A DNA stretch of 52,407 nucleotides from Gammaproteobacteria bacterium (lineage in GTDB: Bacteria > Pseudomonadota > Gammaproteobacteria > Steroidobacterales > Steroidobacteraceae): contig JADLDF010000270.1 in the NCBI GenBank assembly GCA_020846815.1, positions 1 to 52,407 on the forward strand, written 5' to 3'. The notes below the pieces were generated by a model, which saw only the letters and a list, made by a program, of their open reading frames with translations, made no database searches and was not told where the DNA came from. The position numbers and the translations under genes are program-made. The first letter of the stretch is position 1. Every line of letters starts with the position of its first letter. Shown piece by piece: positions 12,822 to 21,784 of the stretch.

Positions 12822-13409
12822 ATGGCGAAGCCTAGAACCAAAACCAGCCGCAAGCCGGCGCGCAAGCCTGCACGCCAGCGGGCGTCGCGCGGGCGCCCGA
12901 GCTCCTACCAGCCGGACTACGCGACGCAGGCCAAGAAGCTCTGCGAGCTGGGCGCGCGCGACGTCGACCTCGCTGACTTCTTCGGGGTGACGATCAACAC
13001 GATCGCCAACTGGAAGACGCGCTACCCGGACTTTCTGGCGGCCCTAAAGCTCGGCAAGGACCAGGTCGACGACCGCGTCGAGCGGGCGCTGGTGCAGCGG
13101 GCGCTGGGCTACACCTTCGACAGCGTCAAGATCTTTCTGCCGAAAGACTCGCGTAGGCCGGTCAAGGTGCCGATCCGCGAGCACGTGCCGCCCGACGTCA
13201 CCGCCTGCATCTTCTGGCTCAAGAACCGCCGCCGCGACCAGTGGCGCGACGTGCACAAGCTCGAGCATACCGGCAGGGACGGCGGGCCGATCGAGACGCA
13301 CGAGACCATGTCCGACATCGATCTCGCGCGGCGCATCGCCTTTGCGCTCGCGCGCGGCACCCAGACGCCAGCCGCGCCGGCGCCGGCGGCCGAAGATCCC
13401 AAGGAGTGA
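12822..13409 (+). CDS. terS: Small terminase subunit
   Basis: A 195-aa protein with a lysine/arginine-rich N-terminus and then a helix-turn-helix (VDLADFFGVTINTIANWKTR, about residues 50-69). The central VERALVQRALGYTF and the later VTACIFWLKNRRRDQWRD match the family of small terminases that recognise packaging sites. The ATG lies right after a terminator hairpin and has no ribosome-binding site. A GTG at 12777 would extend it through the hairpin. The large subunit is 8 kb away instead of adjacent, because the exported-protein block lies between them. Confidence 0.75.
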   Translation: MAKPRTKTSRKPARKPARQRASRGRPSSYQPDYATQAKKLCELGARDVDLADFFGVTINTIANWKTRYPDFLAALKLGKDQVDDRVERALVQRALGYTFDSVKIFLPKDSRRPVKVPIREHVPPDVTACIFWLKNRRRDQWRDVHKLEHTGRDGGPIETHETMSDIDLARRIAFALARGTQTPAAPAPAAEDPKE

Positions 13410-13413
13410 CGCC

Positions 13414-13815
13414 ATGCTGATGTCGCGATTGCGCGAGCGCGCAGGGGAATGGGCGCGCCTGTGCGCGCTGGCCATCGCGCTCTCCAGTCCGCCGGCGCTG
13501 CTGGTGCTCGGCCTCACTGCCGCGTCGATCGCGCTGGCGCAGACGCAGCTCGGCGGATTCCGCACGTCGCAGGTCGCTGTCGACACGACCGCGGGCGGGA
13601 CCAAGATCGCCTCCGAGCGCGTCGGCCGGCGCTACGTCACGGTGGTCAATCACGGCACGACGGTGGTCTACGTCGGCATTTCCGGGCTCACCACCTCGAC
13701 CGGCGCCCGCCTGGCCGGCGTCGATGGCGCCGCGATGACGATCGCGACCGAGAAGGACGTCTACGCCATCGTGGGGTCAGGCTCACAGACCGTCAGCGTG
13801 ATCGAGAGCTGGTGA
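13414..13815 (+). CDS. Exported or membrane-anchored beta-rich phage protein
   Basis: A 133-aa protein with AAGGAG before the ATG. Residues about 16-42 form a signal peptide or anchor (LCALAIALSSPPALLVLGLTA ending near ALAQ). The rest is a small beta domain (VTVVNHGTTVVYVGISG, then YAIVGSGSQTVSV) that I recall from phage proteins near structural genes. First gene of the six-gene exported cassette. Confidence 0.6.
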   Translation: MLMSRLRERAGEWARLCALAIALSSPPALLVLGLTAASIALAQTQLGGFRTSQVAVDTTAGGTKIASERVGRRYVTVVNHGTTVVYVGISGLTTSTGARLAGVDGAAMTIATEKDVYAIVGSGSQTVSVIESW

Positions 13816-14066
13816 TGCGCGCGCCCGTCTCCCTGCTCCTCGCGGCGCTGGTGTTCGCGCTGGGGGCGACCGCGCGCATTCCGGCACGAGGCCAGGACGT
13901 GAGCGTGCCCGGCGCGCCGCAGGCCTCCGGCCAGGTCCGGCCAGGCCTGCACTACGAGGGCGCCGGCCCGCTCGGCGGCGGCTCTGCCGGCTCCGGCTGC
14001 ACGGGCGGCCAGCTCGACTACACCGACGCCTGCAATCTCACGCTCCATCTCCTGGGAATCACCTGA
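13815..14066 (+). CDS. Small exported unknown protein
   Basis: An 83-aa protein starting at a TGATG overlap. It has a signal peptide (MRAPVSLLLAALVFALGATA) and then a glycine/proline-rich mature part with two cysteines (SGCTGGQLDYTDACNL) that could form a disulphide in the periplasm. Function unknown. Confidence 0.55.
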   Translation: MRAPVSLLLAALVFALGATARIPARGQDVSVPGAPQASGQVRPGLHYEGAGPLGGGSAGSGCTGGQLDYTDACNLTLHLLGIT

Positions 14067-14350
14067 TGTTACGAGTAGTCGCCACCGTAATGGCGGTCGT
14101 CGCCGCCGCGCCGATTGCGCGCGCCGAGGACTACGCGCTCATCCTCAACACGGCCGAGCGGCGCGTCATGCTCGAACTGCTCGACGCGGCGGTCCGCGCC
14201 CGAGGACTGGAGGCCGCACTCAATGCCGGGGTGCTGGCCGAGAAGATCAAGGCCGCGCCGGTCGTGACCGGGCGCACGGAAGGCGTAGAGCCGCCAGCTC
14301 CGGCGACGCCGGGCACGCCAGCCGATAAGCCCGCGGGAGACAGCCAATGA
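14066..14350 (+). CDS. Small exported unknown protein
   Basis: A 94-aa protein with signal peptide MLRVVATVMAVVAAAPIARA, cleaved before EDYAL. A helical mature domain (LNTAERRVMLELLDAAVRAR) and a proline-rich tail follow. The start is coupled as TGATG to the gene before. The helix has a form also seen in exported phage proteins of unknown role. Confidence 0.55.
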   Translation: MLRVVATVMAVVAAAPIARAEDYALILNTAERRVMLELLDAAVRARGLEAALNAGVLAEKIKAAPVVTGRTEGVEPPAPATPGTPADKPAGDSQ

Positions 14351-15333
14351 TCAGCTTGCGCATCCTGCTCGCCGCAGCGCTGGCGTTCCTGCCGCTGGCC
14401 GAGGCCTCGGCAGCGACCGTCCAGATCCAGGTCAAGGACCAGGGCGGCACCGCTCGTTCGTTCAACGTCGTCACCAATACCGACCTCACGGGCAATCTCA
14501 CCTCGACGTATGCGGTCTGTGACGGCACCGCGGCGGCGCAATGTGCTGCGGTCAAGGCGGCGAGCACGGCGGCGGCACAGACCGATCCGGCACTCGTGGT
14601 GCGCAACGCCGATGTCGGTACCACCAGCGACGCCGCTGCTACCACCGGCGGCACTGGCACGCTCTCGGCCAAATTGCGCCAGATCTCATCGCAGATCGAC
14701 ACTCTCAACACGACGATGCAGGGGTCGATCCCGGCCGGCACGGCTATCATCGGCAACGTCGGCGTCGACCAGACGACGGTCGGCACCACGAATGCCGTCT
14801 CGCTGAAGTACCTGAACACGACGGCAATCGCCACCAACTCCGGCTCCAAGGACGGCGGCACGCTGCGTACGGTGCTGGCGACCGACCAGCTCGCGCTCGC
14901 GACGTGGGGACACGGCGCGACCGGGTCGGCTCCTCCGTCTGGGGCAACCTACATCAGCGCGCTCGGCAGCGGCGCGACTGGTGGCCTAACGCGTGGACTC
15001 ATCACCTGCGACCAGAAGGCAACATATGATGCCTCTACTTCGGGCTCGACCGAGATGGTCGCGCTCACGTCTGGCCGCGTCGTCTACGTGTGCGGCTACG
15101 TCGTCAAGGTGGACGGGGCAGTAAATGTCAAACTCGTCTATGGCACCGGCACGAATTGCGCGACCAGCCCGCAGAACATGACGCCCACGTGGAAATTCAC
15201 GGCGGCTGACAATGGTCTCGCCGACCAGGGCACGTTCTGGCGAGGACTGGCCACGGCCTCGGCCAATGCGCTGTGTATCAACGCGAGCGGCGCTGTTGGT
15301 GTGCAGGCGATTGTCTACTACGCGATTATTTGA
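14347..15333 (+). CDS. Exported fibre-like protein
   Basis: A 328-aa protein with signal peptide MISLRILLAAALAFLPLAEASA. The mature part is rich in Thr, Ser, Ala and Gly with many short beta strands, plus a coiled segment around residues 105-125 (LSAKLRQISSQIDTLNTTMQ). It ends in a compact domain with paired cysteines (LITCDQKATYDAS, VVYVCGYVVKV). It resembles trimeric fibre or receptor-binding proteins but carries a Sec signal, which virion proteins normally lack. Confidence 0.6.
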   Translation: MISLRILLAAALAFLPLAEASAATVQIQVKDQGGTARSFNVVTNTDLTGNLTSTYAVCDGTAAAQCAAVKAASTAAAQTDPALVVRNADVGTTSDAAATTGGTGTLSAKLRQISSQIDTLNTTMQGSIPAGTAIIGNVGVDQTTVGTTNAVSLKYLNTTAIATNSGSKDGGTLRTVLATDQLALATWGHGATGSAPPSGATYISALGSGATGGLTRGLITCDQKATYDASTSGSTEMVALTSGRVVYVCGYVVKVDGAVNVKLVYGTGTNCATSPQNMTPTWKFTAADNGLADQGTFWRGLATASANALCINASGAVGVQAIVYYAII

Positions 15334-15350
15334 TCGCAGGGAGACGGGAA

Positions 15351-16295
15351 ATGTGGCGTTTCCTTTCGGCTCTTCTTCTGACGCTTGCCTTCGCTACGCC
15401 AGGTGAGGCCGCAAACCGTTATGCAACGTGCAACACGACGTGCACGTGGGATGCATCTGATACGTCAATGTGGGGAACGGCGAGCGGCGGAACCGGCGCT
15501 TCCGTGCCCGGCTCTAGTGACGCGGTTATCCTGGACACCGCCACCTGTGTCGGCGGCACAACCTGTACCATTACCGTCAACACTACGGTGACTGTGCAGT
15601 CCATCACGATGGGCACTTGCACGGCGTCAACGACGGGATGCATCCTGGACTTCTCAGTCAACAACAACAATGTGACGCTGAGTGCAGCTGCTGGGCTGAG
15701 TTGCACAGGAACTGGCACACGCCAGCTCAAGATGGGCAGCGGCACATGGAGCTTCACCGGGATCGGCATCGTTGTTGACTTCACGACAACTACAAATCTG
15801 ACGCTGTCAGCGGCATCGGTGACGATTGCTCTGAATGCGACTGGAACTGCGTCAGCGCAGAATATGACAGTAGGAACGGCGCAATCATTTGGGACGTTGA
15901 GCGTTGGGGGAAACAGTACTGGCGGCATTATTCAGCTAACTGGGCCATCGTCCGCTACTCTGACATTCGCAAACCTTAGCTTTACGGCGCCGCGACAGCT
16001 TCACTTTACCGGCGCAGGCTCGCGTGTTTATGCGTTCACAAACGGGTTTTCAGTCAATGGGAGTTCCGGCTCCTATATTACGCTTATCGGGTCGACTGGC
16101 GTTACGTTCCCTACGATCTCCAGCGCTAATGCCATGACGTGTACGTGGTGTGCGATTGGCGGACTTTCTTTTGCCGGTGGGGGGAGTTTGACAGGCACAA
16201 GCTCCTTCGATCTAGGTGGAGTAACGGTTAGTGGCGGCGGCTCCAAAAGCATTAACCCGCCAACTGGCGGTGGTGGACGCGTGATCGGTGGATGA
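15351..16295 (+). CDS. Exported beta-solenoid-like protein
   Basis: A 314-aa protein with signal peptide MWRFLSALLLTLAFATPGEA. The mature part is Thr/Ser/Gly/Asn-rich, with regular short strands such as TITVNTTVTVQSITM and VTIALNATGTA, as in parallel beta-helices of adhesins and tailspikes. From here to about 20.2 kb the DNA is lower in GC, with many A/T-ended codons, unlike the flanking phage genes. This suggests acquisition. Its stop overlaps the next start as ATGA. Confidence 0.6.
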   Translation: MWRFLSALLLTLAFATPGEAANRYATCNTTCTWDASDTSMWGTASGGTGASVPGSSDAVILDTATCVGGTTCTITVNTTVTVQSITMGTCTASTTGCILDFSVNNNNVTLSAAAGLSCTGTGTRQLKMGSGTWSFTGIGIVVDFTTTTNLTLSAASVTIALNATGTASAQNMTVGTAQSFGTLSVGGNSTGGIIQLTGPSSATLTFANLSFTAPRQLHFTGAGSRVYAFTNGFSVNGSSGSYITLIGSTGVTFPTISSANAMTCTWCAIGGLSFAGGGSLTGTSSFDLGGVTVSGGGSKSINPPTGGGGRVIGG

Positions 16296-19200
16296 TCCCC
16301 GTGAAAATCAACCGCCGTGCGTTGATTGCGGGTGCTGCTGCTTCTGTCATGCCGCGAGGTCAGGTGAGTGCGTGGCCTCGTCGCGGAGTGCTAGTCGACA
16401 TCGGCCACGGCTGGAACACGCTTCCTCTTGGGGCGGGCGGACTCATCAATGGGTTCACCTTCGCCTCGGACGGAACGATGGTCTGTTGGACGGATGTCGG
16501 TAATGTCTATCGCTGGTCCGGAACGATCGACACGCTCACAAACGCGAGTGACCGTTGGGTTCCCCTGATGACATATGCCAGCTTCGGCGCAACGCCAGCT
16601 GGCAACCGGATGACCCAGACCCCGGGGTCGATCGCGATGGCGATTGCGGATTCGCAAACCACGCGATTCATGGCTTCGATGCCGGATTTCAGTAGCAGCG
16701 GCCTTGCCAAGTGGTGGCTTTACTACTCGAACGACAGAGGCGACCACTGGACGGCCTCTGATCTCGATTTTTTGAACCAAGACTCATCCGGTGCGACCGG
16801 TACAGGTGTGTTCGGTAGGAAGTTCGGCAACCGCCGCATTGCAATTGATCCCGCCAATCCCGACTACGCCTACTTCGGGATGACCCGGTCGAGTGGGAAG
16901 GGAGCTGGGTGTTACAAAACCATAAATGGTGGAGTTAACTGGGCCAAGATGAAGTTGAGCCCGGGTGGCTCGGACGTCGCGGATACGACGATAGAGCCCG
17001 GATGTTGCGGAATCATGTTCGATCCGCGTCAGGGCACCATTGTCAACGGCGCTGGCCACACAGTCACAAAGCGGATCATCATCCCGGTTGGCGGAGTTGG
17101 TATCTACGTCTCGACCGATGGGGGAGACAACTGGACAGAGACGTGGGTCTCCGCTGGGAATAGCGCTAGTTTCGCGCCCTATAAAGCGGAGATGGACTAC
17201 GACGGCACCTATTATATGTTCTACACGACGGATTCGACGAACTGTCGAATGGCTCGTTATATGAGCCCTGTGAATGGGACTCCTGCTTGGTTGATTTTGA
17301 GCACTGGCAGCAAATGGCCTTATGCTTCTACAATCGAATTGTCCAACAACGTCTTGATTGTAGATCCGCGCAACGGCCACCAGGGAACTGTGGCGATTTG
17401 TATGGGCGGCGGAATTGGAGCCGGGTTCAATTGCACGTCTGGCAACATCCACACAACGACGACATTATCAGCGATTGATTGGAAGGGGGCTACTTCGGCG
17501 AGAGTGTTCGTTGCCGCGAACTCATATGATATCGGTTGGCAGCAGGACTTGGAGCCGGCGACACCAGGAAGCACGACATTTTTGTCGAGCACTGAAGCAC
17601 TCATTGCGCCAGACGGACGTTGCCTTTGGACGGGCTTCCGAGGGTTCTGGTGGTACGATGCGATGCCGAACTTCGGCGATACTAACTTCCCCGGAGGAGT
17701 GGGGGGGTCTACAGTTAATAACCCCACCAACGCTCCCATCCGAAATGCGGGGCGCGGGATCGAAGAGACAGTTACGGAGTATATTTGTTGCCCGCCTGGT
17801 GCCACGTATCCGGTCATGGCGACGCAGGACGTCGGAATCATGCGCGGTACGTTTACGCAGTATCCGACTAGTCAGTTCATCGCTCACAATCGCATCGCGG
17901 CATTTTCCGTCGAGTATGCCGCCAACGACTCGAGTTTCATCGCCGCCAAGATAAACACGAACGGGAACATCTCCAACATTCTAGCTAACACCTTTGGGTG
18001 CAGCGCGTATAACGAGAACTATGGTCATCCAGACGATTGGGTCCAGTACACGACTCAACCGGACGGACGCTATGGAGCACAGTTGAACGTCGACATCGCT
18101 GCCCACACCGACAATTGGGCTACGATGACCGTCAACTCGATTGTTTCGCCAGGGTTCATCCAACCGGGACAGGAGATTTGGCTCAATAGTTCAGTTCAGA
18201 AGGGCACTATCTTCAAACAAATTGATGGTACGCCGGGAGGCGTTGGGCACTACGTCCTGACAATGCACGCCGGGAACACGACCCCAATTGGCCCTAACCT
18301 GCAAACGGTGATTGATCGCTCTGCAATCACTGCCACCGATGTCTTCGCGCTTCGGAGCACAGTGGGCGGGTTCATCGCCCCTGTCGATGCGGATCATCAT
18401 ATCTTCGTCCCGGATGCAAACGGGAGCATCGGTGATTACACCAATACGCAGGTTGCTTCGTTTTATGGCTGTTTCATTCCTCTCTACACGACGAATGCAA
18501 AGGACCCCAGTGCGGTCACATGGAACTACTGCGCAGGGCTACCGCCGACGAGCTATCGGAATCGAGGGAACGTCAACGGTGACCGGTCCAGACCGTTTGC
18601 TATGGGGTACGGCAGCGACTTCGGAACCGTTTGGGCGGCGGCGACACGAGCACAAGTGCAAGTTCTAGATGCGACGGCTTCTCCGAATACTCCGCTTGTG
18701 AGGCTGACTGTTGCCTCTACAGCTGGCATTCCAGATGGAAGCGTGCGCTGCGTGCAGAACGTAACGGGTGTCACCTCGATTACGTTCAACACTCCAGAGT
18801 TCGTCATGGACGTGATCGACGATACTCACGTCGATCTACTGGGGTCGACGTTTGTTGGTGCGCACTCATCGGTTCAGACATTTTCATTTCTTGTCGCCGA
18901 CATAGCGAACGTGCCAATCGTTGGTGATACTCTCTACGCTGCCGCAGGCATTAATAGCTCTGGTGCTTCTGGGGTTGTGGCGAGCATTACAGGATCTGGA
19001 GGGGTAGGGAGTTCCAGAACCGTTACGTTCAGCCACCTCCCAATCCTGTTCACCCCTGGAGACAGTATCCGCATTGGGTCTATCAGTGGACCGTTCATCG
19101 GATACTGGACGGGCACTCCATCGTTTACCGGCGGAATTATCGACGGCGTGGACATCTACAAATCGACCGACAAAGGAGCGAACTTTTCCTTCGTTGGCTC

Positions 19201-19693
19201 TGTCCCTGTGGGGGCAACACGAGGCGGCCCACTATTCTTTAGTGTCCCCGGCTATCCGGGCCATCTCTGGTTCACGGCGCGTTTCACGTCGGGGGCAAAC
19301 AAGTTTAATTCGATCTGGCGATCGACCGACAGCGGGGCAACTTGGTCGCGTCCGACGGTGGCACAGCCTGGCTACAACTCACAAAGCGCTCTCCCTGGCG
19401 ATGGTGTTCCGAAGTTCTTCTGTCTGGGGGCTCCGCAGACGCCGGGCGGTTATCCGACACTGTATTGCGCGTTTTGGGTGCAGCCGACGCGGCCTAAAAT
19501 CTACTACGCTACGAATGGCGACGGCGCTCTCAACTCGCTCAATTGGACGATTCTAGGAACCAACGGAACGCAGGACGAGCTCCCGGACAGTTGTGAGGTG
19601 TTCGGGATCGGTGGGATCCTGGGTGACTGGAACGTCTTTAGGCGCATCTACGGCATCGCGACGCCGCAAGGGAACGTCTACTACAATCAGTAA
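16292..19693 (+). CDS. Large exported Asp-box beta-propeller protein
   Basis: An 1133-aa protein. The N-terminus INRRALIAGAAASV has a twin-arginine and a short hydrophobic core, a likely Tat signal with cleavage near QVSA. Asp-box (BNR) motifs of the S-x-D-x-G-x-x-W type occur at about 146 (SNDRGDHW), 209 (KTINGGVNW), 274 (STDGGDNW), 955 (KSTDKGANF) and 1008 (RSTDSGATW). They are typical of sialidase, GH74 xyloglucanase and sortilin-type propellers. No catalytic residues can be fixed by eye. It may bind or cut a surface polysaccharide. Last gene of the exported operon; low GC like its upstream neighbour. Confidence 0.7.
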   Translation: MIPVKINRRALIAGAAASVMPRGQVSAWPRRGVLVDIGHGWNTLPLGAGGLINGFTFASDGTMVCWTDVGNVYRWSGTIDTLTNASDRWVPLMTYASFGATPAGNRMTQTPGSIAMAIADSQTTRFMASMPDFSSSGLAKWWLYYSNDRGDHWTASDLDFLNQDSSGATGTGVFGRKFGNRRIAIDPANPDYAYFGMTRSSGKGAGCYKTINGGVNWAKMKLSPGGSDVADTTIEPGCCGIMFDPRQGTIVNGAGHTVTKRIIIPVGGVGIYVSTDGGDNWTETWVSAGNSASFAPYKAEMDYDGTYYMFYTTDSTNCRMARYMSPVNGTPAWLILSTGSKWPYASTIELSNNVLIVDPRNGHQGTVAICMGGGIGAGFNCTSGNIHTTTTLSAIDWKGATSARVFVAANSYDIGWQQDLEPATPGSTTFLSSTEALIAPDGRCLWTGFRGFWWYDAMPNFGDTNFPGGVGGSTVNNPTNAPIRNAGRGIEETVTEYICCPPGATYPVMATQDVGIMRGTFTQYPTSQFIAHNRIAAFSVEYAANDSSFIAAKINTNGNISNILANTFGCSAYNENYGHPDDWVQYTTQPDGRYGAQLNVDIAAHTDNWATMTVNSIVSPGFIQPGQEIWLNSSVQKGTIFKQIDGTPGGVGHYVLTMHAGNTTPIGPNLQTVIDRSAITATDVFALRSTVGGFIAPVDADHHIFVPDANGSIGDYTNTQVASFYGCFIPLYTTNAKDPSAVTWNYCAGLPPTSYRNRGNVNGDRSRPFAMGYGSDFGTVWAAATRAQVQVLDATASPNTPLVRLTVASTAGIPDGSVRCVQNVTGVTSITFNTPEFVMDVIDDTHVDLLGSTFVGAHSSVQTFSFLVADIANVPIVGDTLYAAAGINSSGASGVVASITGSGGVGSSRTVTFSHLPILFTPGDSIRIGSISGPFIGYWTGTPSFTGGIIDGVDIYKSTDKGANFSFVGSVPVGATRGGPLFFSVPGYPGHLWFTARFTSGANKFNSIWRSTDSGATWSRPTVAQPGYNSQSALPGDGVPKFFCLGAPQTPGGYPTLYCAFWVQPTRPKIYYATNGDGALNSLNWTILGTNGTQDELPDSCEVFGIGGILGDWNVFRRIYGIATPQGNVYYNQ

Positions 19694-20238
19694 TCGCGAC
19701 ATCTGCGTTTGCGTCGCCAGCGGTAGAAGCCAACGATGCCGAGCCCCGTCATGAACAGGGGCAGTGCCGCAGGGGCAGGGACCACACGCATGCCCGCCGG
19801 AAGGTTCACCAAGACCGTGGCGCTCACACTGTCAGCTCCCCAGGCGCCCGCAAACCCGCTTATGTACAGTCTCGTCGGCGGGGTGATGAAGGAAAATCCG
19901 CGCCCGTCAACGGGCCAATGGATGCAGGCGAAGCATCCTGCATCGTTCACGTACACAGATGCGCTGTGACCGAGATTGTCACTTACGGTCGCCCAAGCGA
20001 AGGCTTCCCACCCGACAGAGTAGTAGTCGACCGGAGCGGGACCAGAGGCGCTCAGGATCACGACTAAGGATACTTGGTTATCGAGCGGCGTTCCGATCAA
20101 GTCCACGACCGTAGGGAGCCCACCAGAGGTCAAGCTGTAATCCAGCGTAACGGCGCGAGCAGCCTCGATGCTCACGCCGCAAAAAACACACAAGGAAGCT
20201 GCGAGCAGCAGCGCTGCCCCGATCCAGGCCTTGAACAT
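19687..20238 (-). CDS. PEP-CTERM/VPxPA-type sorted exported protein
   Basis: A 183-aa protein with an N-terminal signal peptide (MFKAWIGAALLLAASLCVF, cleavage near AARA). It has a beta-rich body and the C-terminal tripartite sorting signal VVPAPAALPLF, then a membrane segment (MTGLGIVGFY) and a basic end (RWRRKRR). This is the form processed by exosortases in exopolysaccharide-making bacteria. I chose the ATG at 20238 because GGGAG lies 9 nt upstream; an ATG three codons earlier exists. It runs against all its neighbours and overlaps the propeller gene stop by 7 bp, so it looks like an independently expressed cargo gene. Confidence 0.8.
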   Translation of the reverse strand: MFKAWIGAALLLAASLCVFCGVSIEAARAVTLDYSLTSGGLPTVVDLIGTPLDNQVSLVVILSASGPAPVDYYSVGWEAFAWATVSDNLGHSASVYVNDAGCFACIHWPVDGRGFSFITPPTRLYISGFAGAWGADSVSATVLVNLPAGMRVVPAPAALPLFMTGLGIVGFYRWRRKRRCRDY

Positions 20239-20444
20239 CGCAAGCATCTCCCATCTGCCTGCACGCCGCGGGTCGATTCAATCTTGTGGTGTGGGAGAGT
20301 CAAGCCCCGCGCTCCGGTAGCCCCTAGCTGAAATCGTCGCATCTACGGCCCGATGCCGTGTCGCTCCGAGCGACGCGGGCCGCATCCTTTCGTCTCGGGG
20401 CGCTCCACCAGCAACAGCAACAAGCACGCATACGGAGACGGACC
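20239..20444. other. Divergent intergenic region
   Basis: About 206 bp between the PEP-CTERM gene and the beta-helix gene. It should hold promoters for both directions. The only structure I see is a palindrome GTCGCTC-C-GAGCGAC at 20360-20374. No clear -35/-10 pair was found. Confidence 0.4.
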
Positions 20445-21398
20445 ATGTTTCATTCGCTCTACGGCCGGCGCCTCGGCCTCAACGAGAACGCGCTCCTGCT
20501 CGACGGCGCGCCGGTCGGTGCGCTGCCGCAGGCCTGGGGTCGCGGCAGTACGTTCTACGTCGACAGCGCCATCGGCGGCACCGAGGGCACCTCGCCGCAG
20601 ACGGCGCTCGCGACGCTCGCCGCCGCCGTCGCGAAGTGCGCGGCCAACCAGGGCGACGTCATCGTGATGCTGCCCGGCCACGCCGAGACGATCTCGAGCA
20701 ATGCGGCGCTGTCCCTGAGCGTCGCCGGCATCCGCGTCATCGGGCTCGGCGTCGGCGACAACCGGCCCAAGCTGACGATCGACACCGCCAACACCGCGAC
20801 GGTGAACGTCACGGCGGCGAACATCATGATCAGCAACATCCGCATCGTCGCGAACTTCCTCTCGATCGCGGCGGCGCTGACGCTGACCACGGCGAAGAAC
20901 CTGACGCTCGATCGCGTGGCGTTCCAGGAGACCTCGAGCGTTCTCAACTTCCTGAACGCCATCAAGTCGACCGGCGCCGCCAACACGGTCGACGGACTGA
21001 CGGTGCAGGACTGCACCTGGAACGGTCTCGGCACCACGTCGGTCAACGCGTTCATCCTGGCGGCGAACGACATCGACGGCCTCAAGGTGGTGCGTAACCG
21101 CGTCAAGCTCGCGCGCACCGCCGATGCGGCGGCGATCGTCATCAGTGCCGGCGTGCTGACCAATGCCGACATCGGCGACAACGCGGTCTACACCGCACAG
21201 ACCGCGCAGGCGAACGGCACGCTCGTCAACGTCGGCGGCACGACCTCGACGGGGTGGGTCTATCGCAACTTCGTGCAGACCCTCTCGACCAGCTCGGACA
21301 AGCTGTTCACGACCACTGTGGGCCTCGGCGCCTTCGAAAACCGCGTCTCGGGCGCGGTCGGCGCCACCGGCTTCGTCATTCCGGCGGTCGACTCCTAA
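20445..21398 (+). CDS. Parallel beta-helix structural protein
   Basis: A 317-aa protein starting MFHSLYGRRLGLNENALL, with GGAGA before the ATG and no signal peptide. After a start like STFYVDSAIGGTEGTSPQTA, the rest follows the right-handed beta-helix pattern (IRVIGLGVGDNRPKLTIDTA, LTVQDCTWNGLG, NRVKLARTADAAAIVIS). It lies just before the large terminase and is probably part of the virion, such as a head or tail fibre. GC content returns to the phage average here. Confidence 0.65.
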   Translation: MFHSLYGRRLGLNENALLLDGAPVGALPQAWGRGSTFYVDSAIGGTEGTSPQTALATLAAAVAKCAANQGDVIVMLPGHAETISSNAALSLSVAGIRVIGLGVGDNRPKLTIDTANTATVNVTAANIMISNIRIVANFLSIAAALTLTTAKNLTLDRVAFQETSSVLNFLNAIKSTGAANTVDGLTVQDCTWNGLGTTSVNAFILAANDIDGLKVVRNRVKLARTADAAAIVISAGVLTNADIGDNAVYTAQTAQANGTLVNVGGTTSTGWVYRNFVQTLSTSSDKLFTTTVGLGAFENRVSGAVGATGFVIPAVDS

Positions 21399-21479
21399 TC
21401 GGCAGCTCGTCTCGCGCGGCCGGCGTTTCGCGTCGCCGGCCGCGCTTCTTTGTCGACGCGATTTGCTCAGGAGACCGCA

Positions 21480-21776
21480 ATGCCCAAGCTGCTTTATATC
21501 GGCGAGCATGAGCCGCCGCTCGTACACGGCACCAGCTACGAAGTGCTCGGTTTTGTCGCCAACGACGGGCTGCTGCGCGCCGCGATCGTCGGCGAGGAGG
21601 ATGAACCCTATCTGACCGGGCCCATCACCAATCCGGACGAATGGCGGCTCATGCGAGACGCTGGCGGCGTCGTGGCGCAGGCTTCGCCGGCGCCACGGCC
21701 GGCGACGGTCGCCGCCGAGCCGGTGGTCGAGGTCCCCGTCGCCTCGGCGCCTGTCGAGCCGGCGGTCGAGGGCTAG
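21480..21776 (+). CDS. Small unknown structural-region protein
   Basis: A 98-aa protein with CAGGAGA before the ATG. The first 60 residues form a mixed fold (LLYIGEHEPPLVHGTSYEVL, then PITNPDEWRLMRDAGG) and the tail is proline/valine/alanine-rich. It sits 8 bp before the large terminase. Function unknown. Confidence 0.55.
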   Translation: MPKLLYIGEHEPPLVHGTSYEVLGFVANDGLLRAAIVGEEDEPYLTGPITNPDEWRLMRDAGGVVAQASPAPRPATVAAEPVVEVPVASAPVEPAVEG

Positions 21777-21784
21777 CTCGATCC

